Assembly: GCA_965243255.1 (NCBI GenBank)
Contig: CBDEUH010000004.1
Location: 1,798,001-1,862,000 of the forward strand
DNA: 64,000 bases
Direction of reading: 5' to 3'
DNA from: Bin87 sp965243255
GTDB lineage: Bacteria > Chloroflexota > Dehalococcoidia > Lucifugimonadales > UBA3495
The position numbers and the translations under genes were made by a program. Shown here piece by piece: positions 40,177 through 50,048 of the stretch. The notes under the pieces were generated by a model, which searched no databases, was not told the origin of the DNA, and saw nothing but the letters and a program-made list of their open reading frames with translations. Numbering within the stretch: the first letter of the stretch is position 1; every line of letters begins with the position of its first letter.

Positions 40177-43100
40177 ATGACTACCTCATCTACCGCCACC
40201 GAGACGAACCTAGTCAAGTTCCAGAATCTGCTGTGCGAGCTGTTCCAGTTCGACTGCGCCAACCTGGACTTTGGCATCTACCGCATCATGAACCACAAGC
40301 GGGAGGTCATTAGGCAGTTCATTACAGAAAAGCTGCCGGCTGCCGTCGCTAGCGAACTGGATAGCGGCCCTCTTGCCGAGCAAGCCCGCGCCCAATCCGC
40401 CCTGGAGGAAGCCGCTCAGCGCGTTCGCGACAATATCGATCCTGACGCCATTGACGAGTTCGGCAGCCTTAACGAGCAATACCACGGTACGCAGGCCGGT
40501 CGCGACTACCTTGCGGCCCAAGCCAACGCCGCCGACGGCAGCCGCAGCCGGGAAGCGGTTGAAGCCGAAATTTACAATCACCTCTACACCTTCTTCAGCC
40601 GCTACTACGAAGAAGGCGACTTCATTTCCAAGCGGCGTTACTCCCGCAACGAACGCTACGCCATCCCCTACAACGGTGAGGAAGTCTATCTCCACTGGGC
40701 CAACAGCGACCAGTATTACGTCAAAACCGACGAGCACTTCCGCAACTACGACTGGACCGCCCCCAACGGCGTTGCCGTCCGTTTTCGACTGGACAACGCC
40801 GACGTGGAACAGAACAACGTCAAAGGGGACGACCGCCTATTCTTGCCGCTTTGCGACAAATCCCAATGGGACGCTGATTCGCAGACGATTACGATACCTT
40901 TTGAGTTCCGACCACTGAACGGCGCAGAAAAGCAGCAGTACGGTAAAGGGCGACAGAAGCAGCAAGAGAATATCATCGCTGGCGCCATCACTGAGATTCA
41001 GGAAAACCTGCCACAACATCCCGACGCACTGGCAGCACTGACCGGAGAAGAGCGGAGCAACGGTAACGGACCGGTCAGCCATTTGGAGCACCACCTATGG
41101 CGGTACGTCGCTCGCAACAACGCCGACTTCTTCATCCACAAGGATTTGTCCGGCTTCCTGAATCGGGAGCTGGACTTCTACCTGAAGAACGAGGTGTTAA
41201 ACTTGGACAACATGACCATCGCCGGGCAGAACATGGCCGACGGCTGGTTTCAAACGCTGCGGCTGGTCAAGGAAGTCGGCGGCCAAGTCATCGGATTCCT
41301 GGCCCAGATTGAAAACTTCCAGAAGACACTGTACGAAAAGCGCAAGTTCGTCACCGAAACGCACTACTGCATCACCATGAACGACATTGGTGCCGATTTC
41401 TACCACGAAATCATCGCCAACGAAGGGCAGTGGAACGAATGGCAAGAACTGTTCGACGTTGACGGCACCGACCGCAGCAATGGCTTCTTGGAAGCGCACC
41501 CCACGCTAGTAATTGACACCAGACACTTTCGCGCCGACTTCACCAACCGCTTGCTGGAGTCCTTCAAAGATTTGGACAGCGTAACCGACGGACTGCTGGT
41601 GCGTGGCGAAAACTGGCAAGCCTTACGCCTCTTCGAAGAGAAATACGTGGGCAGAATCAGTTGCATCTACATTGATCCTCCTTATAACACTGAGACGTCA
41701 GAAATACTCTACAAAAATGGCTACAAGGACTCTACTTGGATAACCATGATGAAGGATCGTGTGCTTTTCAATAAGAGTTTCCTTGCTAGTGGAGGCTTCA
41801 ACGTCGTTACGATCGACCACGTAGAGTTGCACAACTTGGCGATGATACTGGACCAGACCTTTGGTAAGGAGCAGCATGTAGGAACGGTCTCTATTCTCAT
41901 CAATCCCAAAGGGCGGCAACACGAAAAATTCTTTTCCAAGTCCACCGAGTACATGATTGTTCACTGCAACGATTTGGGTGTTGCAAGGTTCAATCAAGTA
42001 GCGATCAGTTCAGAGAAAGCCCAAACTTTCACTCTTTCAGATGGGCAGAGGCGATACCGCCTCGACCCCTTCGCGAGGATTCGCAACAGCACAACGAGGG
42101 AGATAAAGCCTGAAGCCTATTATCCCATTTTTGTGAGTCCCGATTTAAGCGATCTTACGCTTGAAGAGTCCAAGGTGGGATATACGGCGGTGTATCCCGT
42201 TAATGACGAGGGCAAGGAGTTTTCTTGGAAAGTCGGTCCAGAGACCTTTTCCCAACGGTTGAAGCAGGGCGATTATGTTGCCAAACGCAACGCACAGGGG
42301 AAGTTGCAGATTTTCAACAAATACTACGAGAACCAAGTGCATCACAATCTGTGGCACGATAAGAAGTACTACCCGGAGTTCAATGGAACGCAGCTATTGA
42401 AAGCGCTTTTCGGAGAGTCTTGGTTTTCATACCCGAAATCGGTTTATGCCGTCTCCGACACGCTGAAGCTGATGGCTGAAGAGCATTCGTTTGTCCTCGA
42501 CTACTTCGCCGGTTCCGGCACTACTGGCCATGCTGCCATCAACCTAAACCGTGAGGATGGCGGCCAACGCAAGTTCATCTTGGTGGAAATGGGCGAGTAC
42601 TTTGACACGGTACTGCTGCCCCGCATCAAGAAAGTCACCTACTCCCCGGAATGGAAAGACGGCACACCCCAGAGGCAAGCGACCGCCGAGGAAGTCGAAA
42701 GATCGCCCCGCATCGTGAAGTACATTCTTCTTGAATCCTACGAGGACGCGCTGGATAGCATCGAGTTTGACCAAGTAGTCGTAGAAACTCAACAAAGTTT
42801 GACAGAGCCGGATGACGAGTACCTGCTCAAGTATATGCTGGGCTGGGAAACCAAGGACAGCGCAACGCTGCTCAACGTTGGCAAGCTGAGCAGCCCATTC
42901 GACTACCGGCTGCGGGCCCACGTTAACGGCGCAAAGCAGGAACGCGAGGTTGACCTGCCGGAGACGTTTAACTACCTGCTCGGTCTGAAAGTCCGGAGGC
43001 GACGCACCTTCGATGACGATGGACGGCGATACCTGGTGTACCGCGGTGAAACCCGCGCCAATCCGGGCCGAGCGGTAGCGGTTATCTGGCGCGCTACCGA

Positions 43101-43266
43101 GGGATGGGCAGAGGAGGACTTCGCCCGCGACCGTGATTTCGTCGCAGAGCACAATCTGGCCGGCGGCGCCGATACGGTGTACGTCAACGGTGATTCCTGC
43201 ATCCCCGGCGCCAAGCCCATTGAGCCAATGTTCAAAGAGCGGATGTTTGCCGGCGTAGACGTCTGA
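40177..43266 (+). CDS. mod: Type III restriction-modification DNA methyltransferase
   Basis: The 1029-residue protein is a type III Mod subunit, which recognises and methylates an adenine in an asymmetric site. Motif IV (DPPYN) lies at residues 500-504, before motif I (FAGSG) at 777-781, so it is a beta-class enzyme. The first 400 residues resemble the N-terminal domain of large type III Mod proteins. The res gene follows after 29 bases. Codon use is clearly less GC-rich than the chromosome on both sides, showing a recent transfer. Both catalytic motifs are intact. Confidence 0.93.
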   Translation: MTTSSTATETNLVKFQNLLCELFQFDCANLDFGIYRIMNHKREVIRQFITEKLPAAVASELDSGPLAEQARAQSALEEAAQRVRDNIDPDAIDEFGSLNEQYHGTQAGRDYLAAQANAADGSRSREAVEAEIYNHLYTFFSRYYEEGDFISKRRYSRNERYAIPYNGEEVYLHWANSDQYYVKTDEHFRNYDWTAPNGVAVRFRLDNADVEQNNVKGDDRLFLPLCDKSQWDADSQTITIPFEFRPLNGAEKQQYGKGRQKQQENIIAGAITEIQENLPQHPDALAALTGEERSNGNGPVSHLEHHLWRYVARNNADFFIHKDLSGFLNRELDFYLKNEVLNLDNMTIAGQNMADGWFQTLRLVKEVGGQVIGFLAQIENFQKTLYEKRKFVTETHYCITMNDIGADFYHEIIANEGQWNEWQELFDVDGTDRSNGFLEAHPTLVIDTRHFRADFTNRLLESFKDLDSVTDGLLVRGENWQALRLFEEKYVGRISCIYIDPPYNTETSEILYKNGYKDSTWITMMKDRVLFNKSFLASGGFNVVTIDHVELHNLAMILDQTFGKEQHVGTVSILINPKGRQHEKFFSKSTEYMIVHCNDLGVARFNQVAISSEKAQTFTLSDGQRRYRLDPFARIRNSTTREIKPEAYYPIFVSPDLSDLTLEESKVGYTAVYPVNDEGKEFSWKVGPETFSQRLKQGDYVAKRNAQGKLQIFNKYYENQVHHNLWHDKKYYPEFNGTQLLKALFGESWFSYPKSVYAVSDTLKLMAEEHSFVLDYFAGSGTTGHAAINLNREDGGQRKFILVEMGEYFDTVLLPRIKKVTYSPEWKDGTPQRQATAEEVERSPRIVKYILLESYEDALDSIEFDQVVVETQQSLTEPDDEYLLKYMLGWETKDSATLLNVGKLSSPFDYRLRAHVNGAKQEREVDLPETFNYLLGLKVRRRRTFDDDGRRYLVYRGETRANPGRAVAVIWRATEGWAEEDFARDRDFVAEHNLAGGADTVYVNGDSCIPGAKPIEPMFKERMFAGVDV

Positions 43267-43295
43267 AACCAGCGATTTATTGGAGGAGGCGCACT

Positions 43296-46200
43296 ATGCC
43301 GCCCCAACAAGGCTATGCCCAACTGGAGCAGAAGCTGGCGTTACTGGCTTGGCTGCACAGCCGATTGGGCTACACAAAAACGACCAATCTACTGTCGGAC
43401 CTGAAGCGGGCCGACGAGGGCTTTGACTCGGAAGACCGCAGCCACGTCTACGCCCGGTTGGCGTCTCAGGCCGAGCAGCTGCAAGGCGTGACGACGGGCG
43501 ACTTGGAACGCTACGACGACAACATCCGCCAGCACCTGGACGCTATGAACGCTGGCCGGGCGGAAGCTATTACTTTGCGTTATTTCCAGTACCTGGCGGC
43601 GCTGTACACCGAAATTTACCTTGACCGCTACTGCAACCGTCGTGAAACCTTGCTGCGTTCGCTCAACGAATTCGTAACCCAGCATAACGACGGCCTAGTC
43701 ACCAGTGAGCGCTGGGAATCTTTTGTCAAGGCCGACCTGGACAAACTGGCCTTTTGGATGGCTACGGGCAGCGGCAAGACCCTGTTACTGCACCTGAACT
43801 ACCGCCAGTTTCTTCACTACAATCAGGAAACGTTGGACAACATCCTGCTCATCACACCCAACGAAGGACTGACCCAGCAGCACATTGAGGAATTGCAAGC
43901 CTCCAACATTTCGGCGGAACGGTTTGACCTCAATGATAGCGGCATTTTGCTCAATACAACCGGGACCGTAAAGGTTACCGAAATTACGAAGCTGGTAATG
44001 GAAAAACGCGGCGAAGGCGACAGCGTTCCGGTGGAGGCCTTCGAGGGCAACAACCTGATTTTCGTGGACGAGGGGCACAAAGGCTCGGGCGGGGAAGCAT
44101 GGCGCAGCGTGCGCGACTACTTGGGCGAAACCGGCTTCACCTTTGAATACAGCGCGACTTTCGGGCAAGCACTGGCCGCAGCCAACAATGACGCACTGCT
44201 TGCCGAGTACGGCAAAGCCATTGCCTTTGACTATTCCTACCGTCACTTTTACAACGACGGCTACGGCAAGGATTTCAACATACTGAACCTGCAACAGGAA
44301 GTGGTAGCGGAACAGACAGATACATTGCTGCTGGCCAATCTGCTATCTTTCTACGAACAGCAGTTGGTCTTCGAGGATAAAGAAGACGCGTTCCGCCCTT
44401 ACAACCTGTCTAGGCCACTGTGGACTTTTATTGGCGGCAGCGTCAACGCCGTATACCGAGAAAGTGGCCAGCCACGCAGCGACATTCTCACCGTAGTACG
44501 ATTCCTACACCGCGTGTTGAGCGAACGGCACTGGGCCGTCCCTGCTATCGACCGGCTGCTAAATGGACAGTCGGGACTGACTGACGAGCAAGGATGGGAC
44601 ATTTTTGCCGACCGGTTTGACTACCTACGCAGCCTCGGTCTCGAAGCGGCTGGGGTATACCGGGACGCGCTGCAAGAGGTAATGCATACTGATAGCGGCG
44701 GCGGACTTGAGCTGCATGACCTACGCGGTAGCGATGGCGAACTGGGACTGAAAGCAGCCGGCGGCAGCGATTATTTCGGCGTTATCTATATCGGAGACAC
44801 TCCCGCGTTTAAGCGATTGGCCGACGGCGCTGGCCTCGAAGTCACCGAGGACGCGTTGCATGGGTCCCTGTTCGACCGGATCAACGAGCAGGATTCAACG
44901 GTTGAGGTACTGGCCGGCTCCCGCAAATTCATCGAGGGATGGAACTCCTGGCGCGTGTCCAACATGGGCCTATTGAACATTGGACGTACCGAAGGTTCCC
45001 AAATAATCCAGTTGTTCGGCAGGGGCGTACGCCTACGGGGTCGGGATATGTCGCTGAAGCGTAGTTCGGCGTTCTCGGACGAGCAGCACCCACACCACAT
45101 CAAGCTACTCGAAACCCTCAACATCTTCGCTCTTCGCGCCAACTACATGACTCAGTTTAAGGATTATCTGGAAAGCGAAGGCATTGATACGCAAGGCCCG
45201 CTGGAGCTCCCGTTGTTCATCCAGCCCAATCAGGATTTCCTAAACAAGGGATTAGTCATCCCACGCTTGGACGAAGGCAAGAGTTTCGCCGGCCAGGAAA
45301 CTGTGCCGTTGCAGTTCGACCCCAATATCCGACCCGTGTCGGTAGTAATGTCGGCGACGGTTCAACAAATCAGTAGCGGGCAAGATGGCGTCGTTGAAAC
45401 CGGCGCCAGCGCCGGGACAGAGAGAACAATTCCCTCAAAAAGCCTGGACCTGGTTGATTGGAGCGAAGTCTATCTCGCGCTGCTGGAGTACAAGAAGACC
45501 AAGGGGTTCAGCAACTTGCTGATACTGCAGGGAGCCTTGCGTGACATCCTGCAAGCCACACCAACGACATACCGTTTGGAAGCTGAGCAATCCGTGGTTG
45601 AACCTAAGAGTTACAGTGACCGGCGACGGCTACAGGAAGCGGTAACCAGCATCTTGCGACGATATGCTGACGCGCTCTACCGACGGCGACAAGCGCGTTG
45701 GGAATCGAACAACCTGACCTATCGCCGGCTTGATGACTCCGATGACAACTTCCGGTTCAACATCGCCGAAAACAGTGGCACTGGGCAGTACATCGTCAGA
45801 GTTCCTCGCGACCAACCGGACTTGGCGCAGGAAATTGAGCGTCTCGTCGCGGACTGCAATTCCCTCTACCAACAGGAACAAGGAGATTTGCCGCGCATCC
45901 ATTTTGACCGACACCTGTACCAGCCTCTCCTGGTAGAAGCCGACGGTGTAACCTCGTCGCCGGCCGGTTTGCAAGAGAGCGAGCTCAAATTCGTAGTCGA
46001 CCTGCGCGACTACTGCTCAAACTCGTCATATGCTCCGACAACGGGGACAGAGCTGTTTTTGCTGCGCAACCTGACGCGTGGCAAAGGCGTTGGCTTTTTT
46101 GAGAGCAGCGGTTTCTACCCCGATTTCATCCTTTGGGTGAAATCGAGCGAACAACAACGCATCGTGTTCGTAGAACCCCACGGGATGCTGAACGCGAAGG

Positions 46201-46448
46201 CATACTTTCACGACGACAAAGCCCAACTCCACGAACGCCTGCCGGAACTAGCGCAGCAGATTGCTACCCGCTCAGGCGACCTGGACGTACAACTGGACTC
46301 CTTCATCGTCTCGGCCACCCCATACGATGACCTGCAGGAGCGTTACGGTGAAGGCGATTGGAACAAAGCGGATTTCGCGGCTAAGCACATCCTATTTCAA
46401 GAACGCAGCGACACGTACGATTACGTGGCCCAAATCCTCCGGGGCTGA
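43296..46448 (+). CDS. res: Type III restriction enzyme Res subunit
   Basis: The 1050-residue protein is the ATP-dependent translocase/endonuclease partner. It has Walker A ATGSGKT (156-162), the DEGH box (258-261), helicase C-terminal segments (GRGVRLRGRDMS), and a PD-(D/E)XK nuclease with Asp943 (GFYPDFILW) and Glu960 (FVEPHG), where the usual Lys is His. GGAGG precedes the ATG. Together with mod it forms a complete system. It is followed after 81 bases by sppA. Composition matches mod. Confidence 0.92.
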   Translation: MPPQQGYAQLEQKLALLAWLHSRLGYTKTTNLLSDLKRADEGFDSEDRSHVYARLASQAEQLQGVTTGDLERYDDNIRQHLDAMNAGRAEAITLRYFQYLAALYTEIYLDRYCNRRETLLRSLNEFVTQHNDGLVTSERWESFVKADLDKLAFWMATGSGKTLLLHLNYRQFLHYNQETLDNILLITPNEGLTQQHIEELQASNISAERFDLNDSGILLNTTGTVKVTEITKLVMEKRGEGDSVPVEAFEGNNLIFVDEGHKGSGGEAWRSVRDYLGETGFTFEYSATFGQALAAANNDALLAEYGKAIAFDYSYRHFYNDGYGKDFNILNLQQEVVAEQTDTLLLANLLSFYEQQLVFEDKEDAFRPYNLSRPLWTFIGGSVNAVYRESGQPRSDILTVVRFLHRVLSERHWAVPAIDRLLNGQSGLTDEQGWDIFADRFDYLRSLGLEAAGVYRDALQEVMHTDSGGGLELHDLRGSDGELGLKAAGGSDYFGVIYIGDTPAFKRLADGAGLEVTEDALHGSLFDRINEQDSTVEVLAGSRKFIEGWNSWRVSNMGLLNIGRTEGSQIIQLFGRGVRLRGRDMSLKRSSAFSDEQHPHHIKLLETLNIFALRANYMTQFKDYLESEGIDTQGPLELPLFIQPNQDFLNKGLVIPRLDEGKSFAGQETVPLQFDPNIRPVSVVMSATVQQISSGQDGVVETGASAGTERTIPSKSLDLVDWSEVYLALLEYKKTKGFSNLLILQGALRDILQATPTTYRLEAEQSVVEPKSYSDRRRLQEAVTSILRRYADALYRRRQARWESNNLTYRRLDDSDDNFRFNIAENSGTGQYIVRVPRDQPDLAQEIERLVADCNSLYQQEQGDLPRIHFDRHLYQPLLVEADGVTSSPAGLQESELKFVVDLRDYCSNSSYAPTTGTELFLLRNLTRGKGVGFFESSGFYPDFILWVKSSEQQRIVFVEPHGMLNAKAYFHDDKAQLHERLPELAQQIATRSGDLDVQLDSFIVSATPYDDLQERYGEGDWNKADFAAKHILFQERSDTYDYVAQILRG

Positions 46449-46481
46449 AAAGCGGCGTACGCAGTCTCTTCGTTCACCCGG

Positions 46482-46487
46482 TATAAT
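46482..46487 (+). promoter_or_regulatory. TATAAT box upstream of sppA
   Basis: A perfect -10 TATAAT lies 41 bases before the sppA ATG, immediately after TTCACCCG, which is also found just after the -10 box of mod. The shared octamer may mark the borders of the inserted island. Confidence 0.5.
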
Positions 46488-46528
46488 CCAAACTAACCAC
46501 TGGTTGCCCACCCTACAGGTAACTGAAT

Positions 46529-47359
46529 ATGCTTTTTTTCAAACGCAGGCCCAGCATTGCCGTTGTTGAGATGCACGGCACGATTGGCACGGCGATTCGG
46601 GAACCGGACTATACTCGCTTGTTTGAGCGGGTGCGGGAAAACCGGAAGGTGGGGGCGCTGGTGCTGGACATTGACTCGCCCGGGGGTTCGGCTACGGCCA
46701 GCGACATCCTGTACGAGAACGTGCGGCGGGTGGCCGAGCGCAAGCCGGTGGTGGCCTACGTGCGCGGACTGGGCGCGTCGGGCGGTTACTACATTGCCTG
46801 CGGCGCCAGCCAGATCATGGCGTCCCGCGCCGCGCTGGTGGGTTCCATCGGGGTGATTTACCTGCGGCCCATCCTGCAGCAGCTTTTCGGGAAGATGGGC
46901 GTTGAGTTCTCGGTGTTCAAGGGCGGGCGGCTGAAGGATATGTCGGGCTTCTGGCGGATGCCCACGGACGAGGAGTCGGAGAAGTTCCAGGGTCTGATCA
47001 GCGAGATGTACGACCTGTTCGTGTCGGTGGTGTCGGAGAGCCGCAAGCTGACGGACGAGCAGACGCGGGAGCTGGCCACGGGGGAGCTGTACACGGCGGC
47101 GCAGGCCCGGGAGTTGGGTTTGATCGATCGCACCGGCGGGATTGACGACGCCATCGCGGAGGCGATGCGGCTGAGCGGGGCGCGGCGGAGGATTCGCCAT
47201 TACCGTCCGAAGCGTGCGTTCATGGCGCGGCTGGGGGTGCCGGGACGGGCCGGGGGTTCCTATCTGTCGGCGCTGGAGGGGATGGCCGGGATGATGGGCG
47301 GCGGGGTTTACTTCATCGAGCCGGGGATGATGGGCGGGTTCGTGTCGAGGGATCGTTAG
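46529..47359 (+). CDS. sppA: Signal peptide peptidase SppA (S49 family)
   Basis: The 276-residue protein is a short SppA that cleaves signal peptides remaining in the membrane. It has VLDIDSPGGSATAS, the nucleophile Ser84 in GLGASGGYYIAC, and the general-base Lys136 in FKGGRLKDMSG. A clear N-terminal membrane anchor is lacking; the first residues (MLFFKRRPSI) are basic and may only associate peripherally. The C-terminal 70 residues are glycine-rich. It is the first gene after the restriction-modification island. Confidence 0.88.
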   Translation: MLFFKRRPSIAVVEMHGTIGTAIREPDYTRLFERVRENRKVGALVLDIDSPGGSATASDILYENVRRVAERKPVVAYVRGLGASGGYYIACGASQIMASRAALVGSIGVIYLRPILQQLFGKMGVEFSVFKGGRLKDMSGFWRMPTDEESEKFQGLISEMYDLFVSVVSESRKLTDEQTRELATGELYTAAQARELGLIDRTGGIDDAIAEAMRLSGARRRIRHYRPKRAFMARLGVPGRAGGSYLSALEGMAGMMGGGVYFIEPGMMGGFVSRDR

Positions 47360-47368
47360 CGATAATCG

Positions 47369-48178
47369 CTAGTTGGCGGACTTGGCTTCCTGCCAGAGGG
47401 CTTCTTTGTCGTCCAGGGGGAGGGCGGTGAAATCCTGGCCGCGTTGTGCGGCGAGGCGTTCCATGATCCGGTAGCGGTGTCGGAACTTGGCGTTGGTCTG
47501 GCGGAGGGCGTCCTCGGTCTGGATGCCGGACCAGCGGGCGACGTTGACCAGGGCGAAGAGCACGTCGCCGAACTCGTCCAGGCGTTCGGCGTCGGTGGCG
47601 GCGGCGCGAAACTCGGCGATTTCCTCCACCAGCTTGTCCAGCACGCCGTTGGCGTCGTCCCAGTCGAAGCCGAAGCGGGCGGCGCGGTCCTGAATCAGCT
47701 GGGCGGCGGCGAGGGCGGGCAGGGCGGCCGGGACGCTGTCCATGGCGGAGGGTTCGGGCTTGCCGGCCTGACGGCGTTCTTCGGCCTTGAGCTGCTCCCA
47801 GTTGCGTTCCACCTGCCGGGCGTCGGAGGCTTCAGCGTCGCCGAACACGTGGGGATGGCGGCGGATGAGCTTGCGGTTGATGGCGGTGAGGACGTCGGCG
47901 ATGTCGAAGTGGCCGGCGGCCTGGGCGATGTCGGCGTGAAAGGCGATCTGGACCAGGATGTCGCCCAGCTCTTCGGCAAGCTCGGCAGGCTGGCCGGCGT
48001 CGATGGCCTCCAGGGTCTCGTAACATTCTTCCAGGAGGTTGCGCTTGAGGGACTGGTGGGTCTGCTCGGCGTCCCAGGGGCAACCGCCGGGGCCGCGCAG
48101 GCGGGCGACGATGTCGATGAGGGACTGGAATTCGCCGATGCGGGCTTCGGGTATGGGGGAATGAAGGTTGGTACTCAT
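47369..48178 (-). CDS. mazG: Nucleoside triphosphate pyrophosphohydrolase MazG
   Basis: MazG hydrolyses NTPs to NMP and pyrophosphate, cleaning aberrant nucleotides. The 269-residue protein has two domains. The first starts RLRGPGGCPWDAEQTHQSLKR, with metal ligands in LLEECYETLEAID and EELGDILVQIAFHA. The second shows LVEEIAEFRAA and DEFGDVLFALVN. This matches full-length MazG. It converges with sppA, separated by nine bases. Confidence 0.95.
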   Translation of the reverse strand: MSTNLHSPIPEARIGEFQSLIDIVARLRGPGGCPWDAEQTHQSLKRNLLEECYETLEAIDAGQPAELAEELGDILVQIAFHADIAQAAGHFDIADVLTAINRKLIRRHPHVFGDAEASDARQVERNWEQLKAEERRQAGKPEPSAMDSVPAALPALAAAQLIQDRAARFGFDWDDANGVLDKLVEEIAEFRAAATDAERLDEFGDVLFALVNVARWSGIQTEDALRQTNAKFRHRYRIMERLAAQRGQDFTALPLDDKEALWQEAKSAN

Positions 48179-48256
48179 AGCGCGGGCAATATAACATAGT
48201 GGGCCGCTACGCTATTTTGTCGCGGCAAAGTCCGCCTGGATTGGAACCACAGACGT

Positions 48257-48994
48257 ATGATTTCTCGAACCAACCTTGCCAGAGCGGCGGCCAACAAGTA
48301 CCGGGGCGCCGCCATCCTGACCGTGCCCGCCGTGCTGCTGTTCCTGGTGGCCGGCTCGGTGGCGTGGGCGGTGAACGACCCCGGGCTGTACCGCAACGGA
48401 TTTGAGCGGTACGACACGGCGGCGCGCTCCGGCATCACCGACGCCGACCTGATCGTCATCGGGGCCGAACTGCGCCGGTACTTCAACACCTCCGTCGAGC
48501 CGCTGTCGGTGCGGGCGCCGATTTACGGGGTCGAGCAGGACGTGTTCAACGGGCGGGAGGTGGCGCACATGTACGACGTGAAGCGGTTGGTGCGGGGGAC
48601 GTACTGGGTAGCCGTCGGGTCGGCGCTGTGGATCCTGGCGACGCTGGCGGGCGGATTTGCGTTGCGGCGGCGGGAGTACGTCGGCTCGGCGGCGCGGCTG
48701 GCGCTGTGGGGCGGCGGCGTAACGCTGGCGGCGGTGGTTGGGGTCGGGCTGGCGTCGGTGGTGGCCTTCGAGGAGCTGTTCTTGCTGTTTCACCAGCTGA
48801 GCTTCGCCAACGACCTGTGGATCCTGGACCCGCGGACCGACTACCTGCTGATCATGTTTCCGGGGCCGTTCTGGTTCGACGCGACGATGCGGGTGGCGGT
48901 GACGGCGGTGCTGGGGGCGGTGCTACTGCTGTCCAGCGGGGTTGCCGTGTTATGCTATGAACGTTGGCAATCGAAAAGGCAGAGCGGAGATTGA
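48257..48994 (+). CDS. Integral membrane protein, TIGR01906/DUF1461 family
   Basis: The 245-residue protein has four to five membrane helices, an extracellular loop with RNGFERYDTAARSGITDADL, and the segment VFNGREVAHMYDVKRL typical of TIGR01906 (DUF1461). The last helix and a basic tail finish it. Function is unknown for the family. It ends one base before the glycosylase ATG and may be co-transcribed with it. It is divergent from mazG. Confidence 0.82.
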   Translation: MISRTNLARAAANKYRGAAILTVPAVLLFLVAGSVAWAVNDPGLYRNGFERYDTAARSGITDADLIVIGAELRRYFNTSVEPLSVRAPIYGVEQDVFNGREVAHMYDVKRLVRGTYWVAVGSALWILATLAGGFALRRREYVGSAARLALWGGGVTLAAVVGVGLASVVAFEELFLLFHQLSFANDLWILDPRTDYLLIMFPGPFWFDATMRVAVTAVLGAVLLLSSGVAVLCYERWQSKRQSGD

Positions 48995-48995
48995 G

Positions 48996-50048
48996 ATGAC
49001 GCGGCAGCTCTCCTTACCCGGCCCCTTTGACTTGGAGCTCAGCCTGACGATGGGGCAGGCGTTTCGCTGGCGTTCGCTGGGCGACGGCTGGTTTTCGGGT
49101 GTGCTGGGGGAGAACCTGGTACACATTCGGCAGACGGAGGACGGGGTTGAGTACCGGGTTGGGGGACCGGAGGGGGAGCGGGAGGCTGGTGATGCTGATG
49201 ATGAACTGCTGCGCCGCTACTTCCGGGCGGACGACGACGTTGGGGCGATTTACGCGGACATCAGCGGGCGCGACCCCAAGCTGGCCACGATCATCGAGGA
49301 GTTCCCGGGGTTGCGCATCCTGCGGCAGGATCCGTGGGAGTGCACGGTGGCCTACCTATGCTCGGCGAACAACAACGTCAAGCGTATCGGCGCGATTGTG
49401 GAAAGGATAGCGTGTGAGTTCGGCCGCACGTTGGCGTTGGGCCCCGACGTGAGCGCCGTGTTTCCGACGCCGGATCAGATGCTTGCGGCCCGTGACCCCG
49501 TTGCGAAGCTTCACAAGATGCAATTGGGATTGTATCGAGACAAGAACATCGTCAAGGCGGCGCACCGCTTTGCGAACGGGGAATTGGATCCGGACCAGCT
49601 CAGGAGCGCGTCGTACCAGGATGTGCTGCCGGTGTTGATGGAGGGGGCGCGTAATAAGAGCAAGGCGAATGGCATCGGGCCCAAAGTTGCGGATTGCATC
49701 GCGTTGTTTTCGCTGGACCAACTGGATGCGTTCCCAGTGGACCTGTGGGTATGGCGGGCCATCACTGAGGCATATCCGGAATGGGGATTCCAGGAAAATA
49801 CAAAGCCCAGCGATAAAAACCTCCGCGAGGTGTCTGAACAAGCCCGGCAGGTGTTCGGCGAATACGCCGGTTACGCCAATCAGTACCTGTTCTACTGGCG
49901 GCGGCGATATGGCGAAGAACCCTTGCCATTTGCCACACGTTGGAGAGGGAAACTACGCATCACGCCGCCGGCTGGCCGAGAGATTAATGACCAATATCTT
50001 GACGACCTGCGCTACGAGTACCTGAAAGCCAAATACCTGTCATGTTGA
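48996..50048 (+). CDS. ogg: 8-oxoguanine DNA glycosylase/AP lyase, Ogg1 type
   Basis: The 350-residue protein is an Ogg1-like base-excision repair enzyme. The N-terminal domain includes LSLTMGQAFRWRSLGDGWFSGVL. The helix-hairpin-helix region contains the catalytic Lys230 in GIGPKVADCIALFSLD and the essential Asp249 in AFPVDLWVW, both as in human OGG1. Ogg1-type enzymes are patchy in bacteria. The second half of the gene (from about 49420) is less GC-rich than the first. It overlaps the next PIN gene by seven bases. Confidence 0.9.
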   Translation: MTRQLSLPGPFDLELSLTMGQAFRWRSLGDGWFSGVLGENLVHIRQTEDGVEYRVGGPEGEREAGDADDELLRRYFRADDDVGAIYADISGRDPKLATIIEEFPGLRILRQDPWECTVAYLCSANNNVKRIGAIVERIACEFGRTLALGPDVSAVFPTPDQMLAARDPVAKLHKMQLGLYRDKNIVKAAHRFANGELDPDQLRSASYQDVLPVLMEGARNKSKANGIGPKVADCIALFSLDQLDAFPVDLWVWRAITEAYPEWGFQENTKPSDKNLREVSEQARQVFGEYAGYANQYLFYWRRRYGEEPLPFATRWRGKLRITPPAGREINDQYLDDLRYEYLKAKYLSC

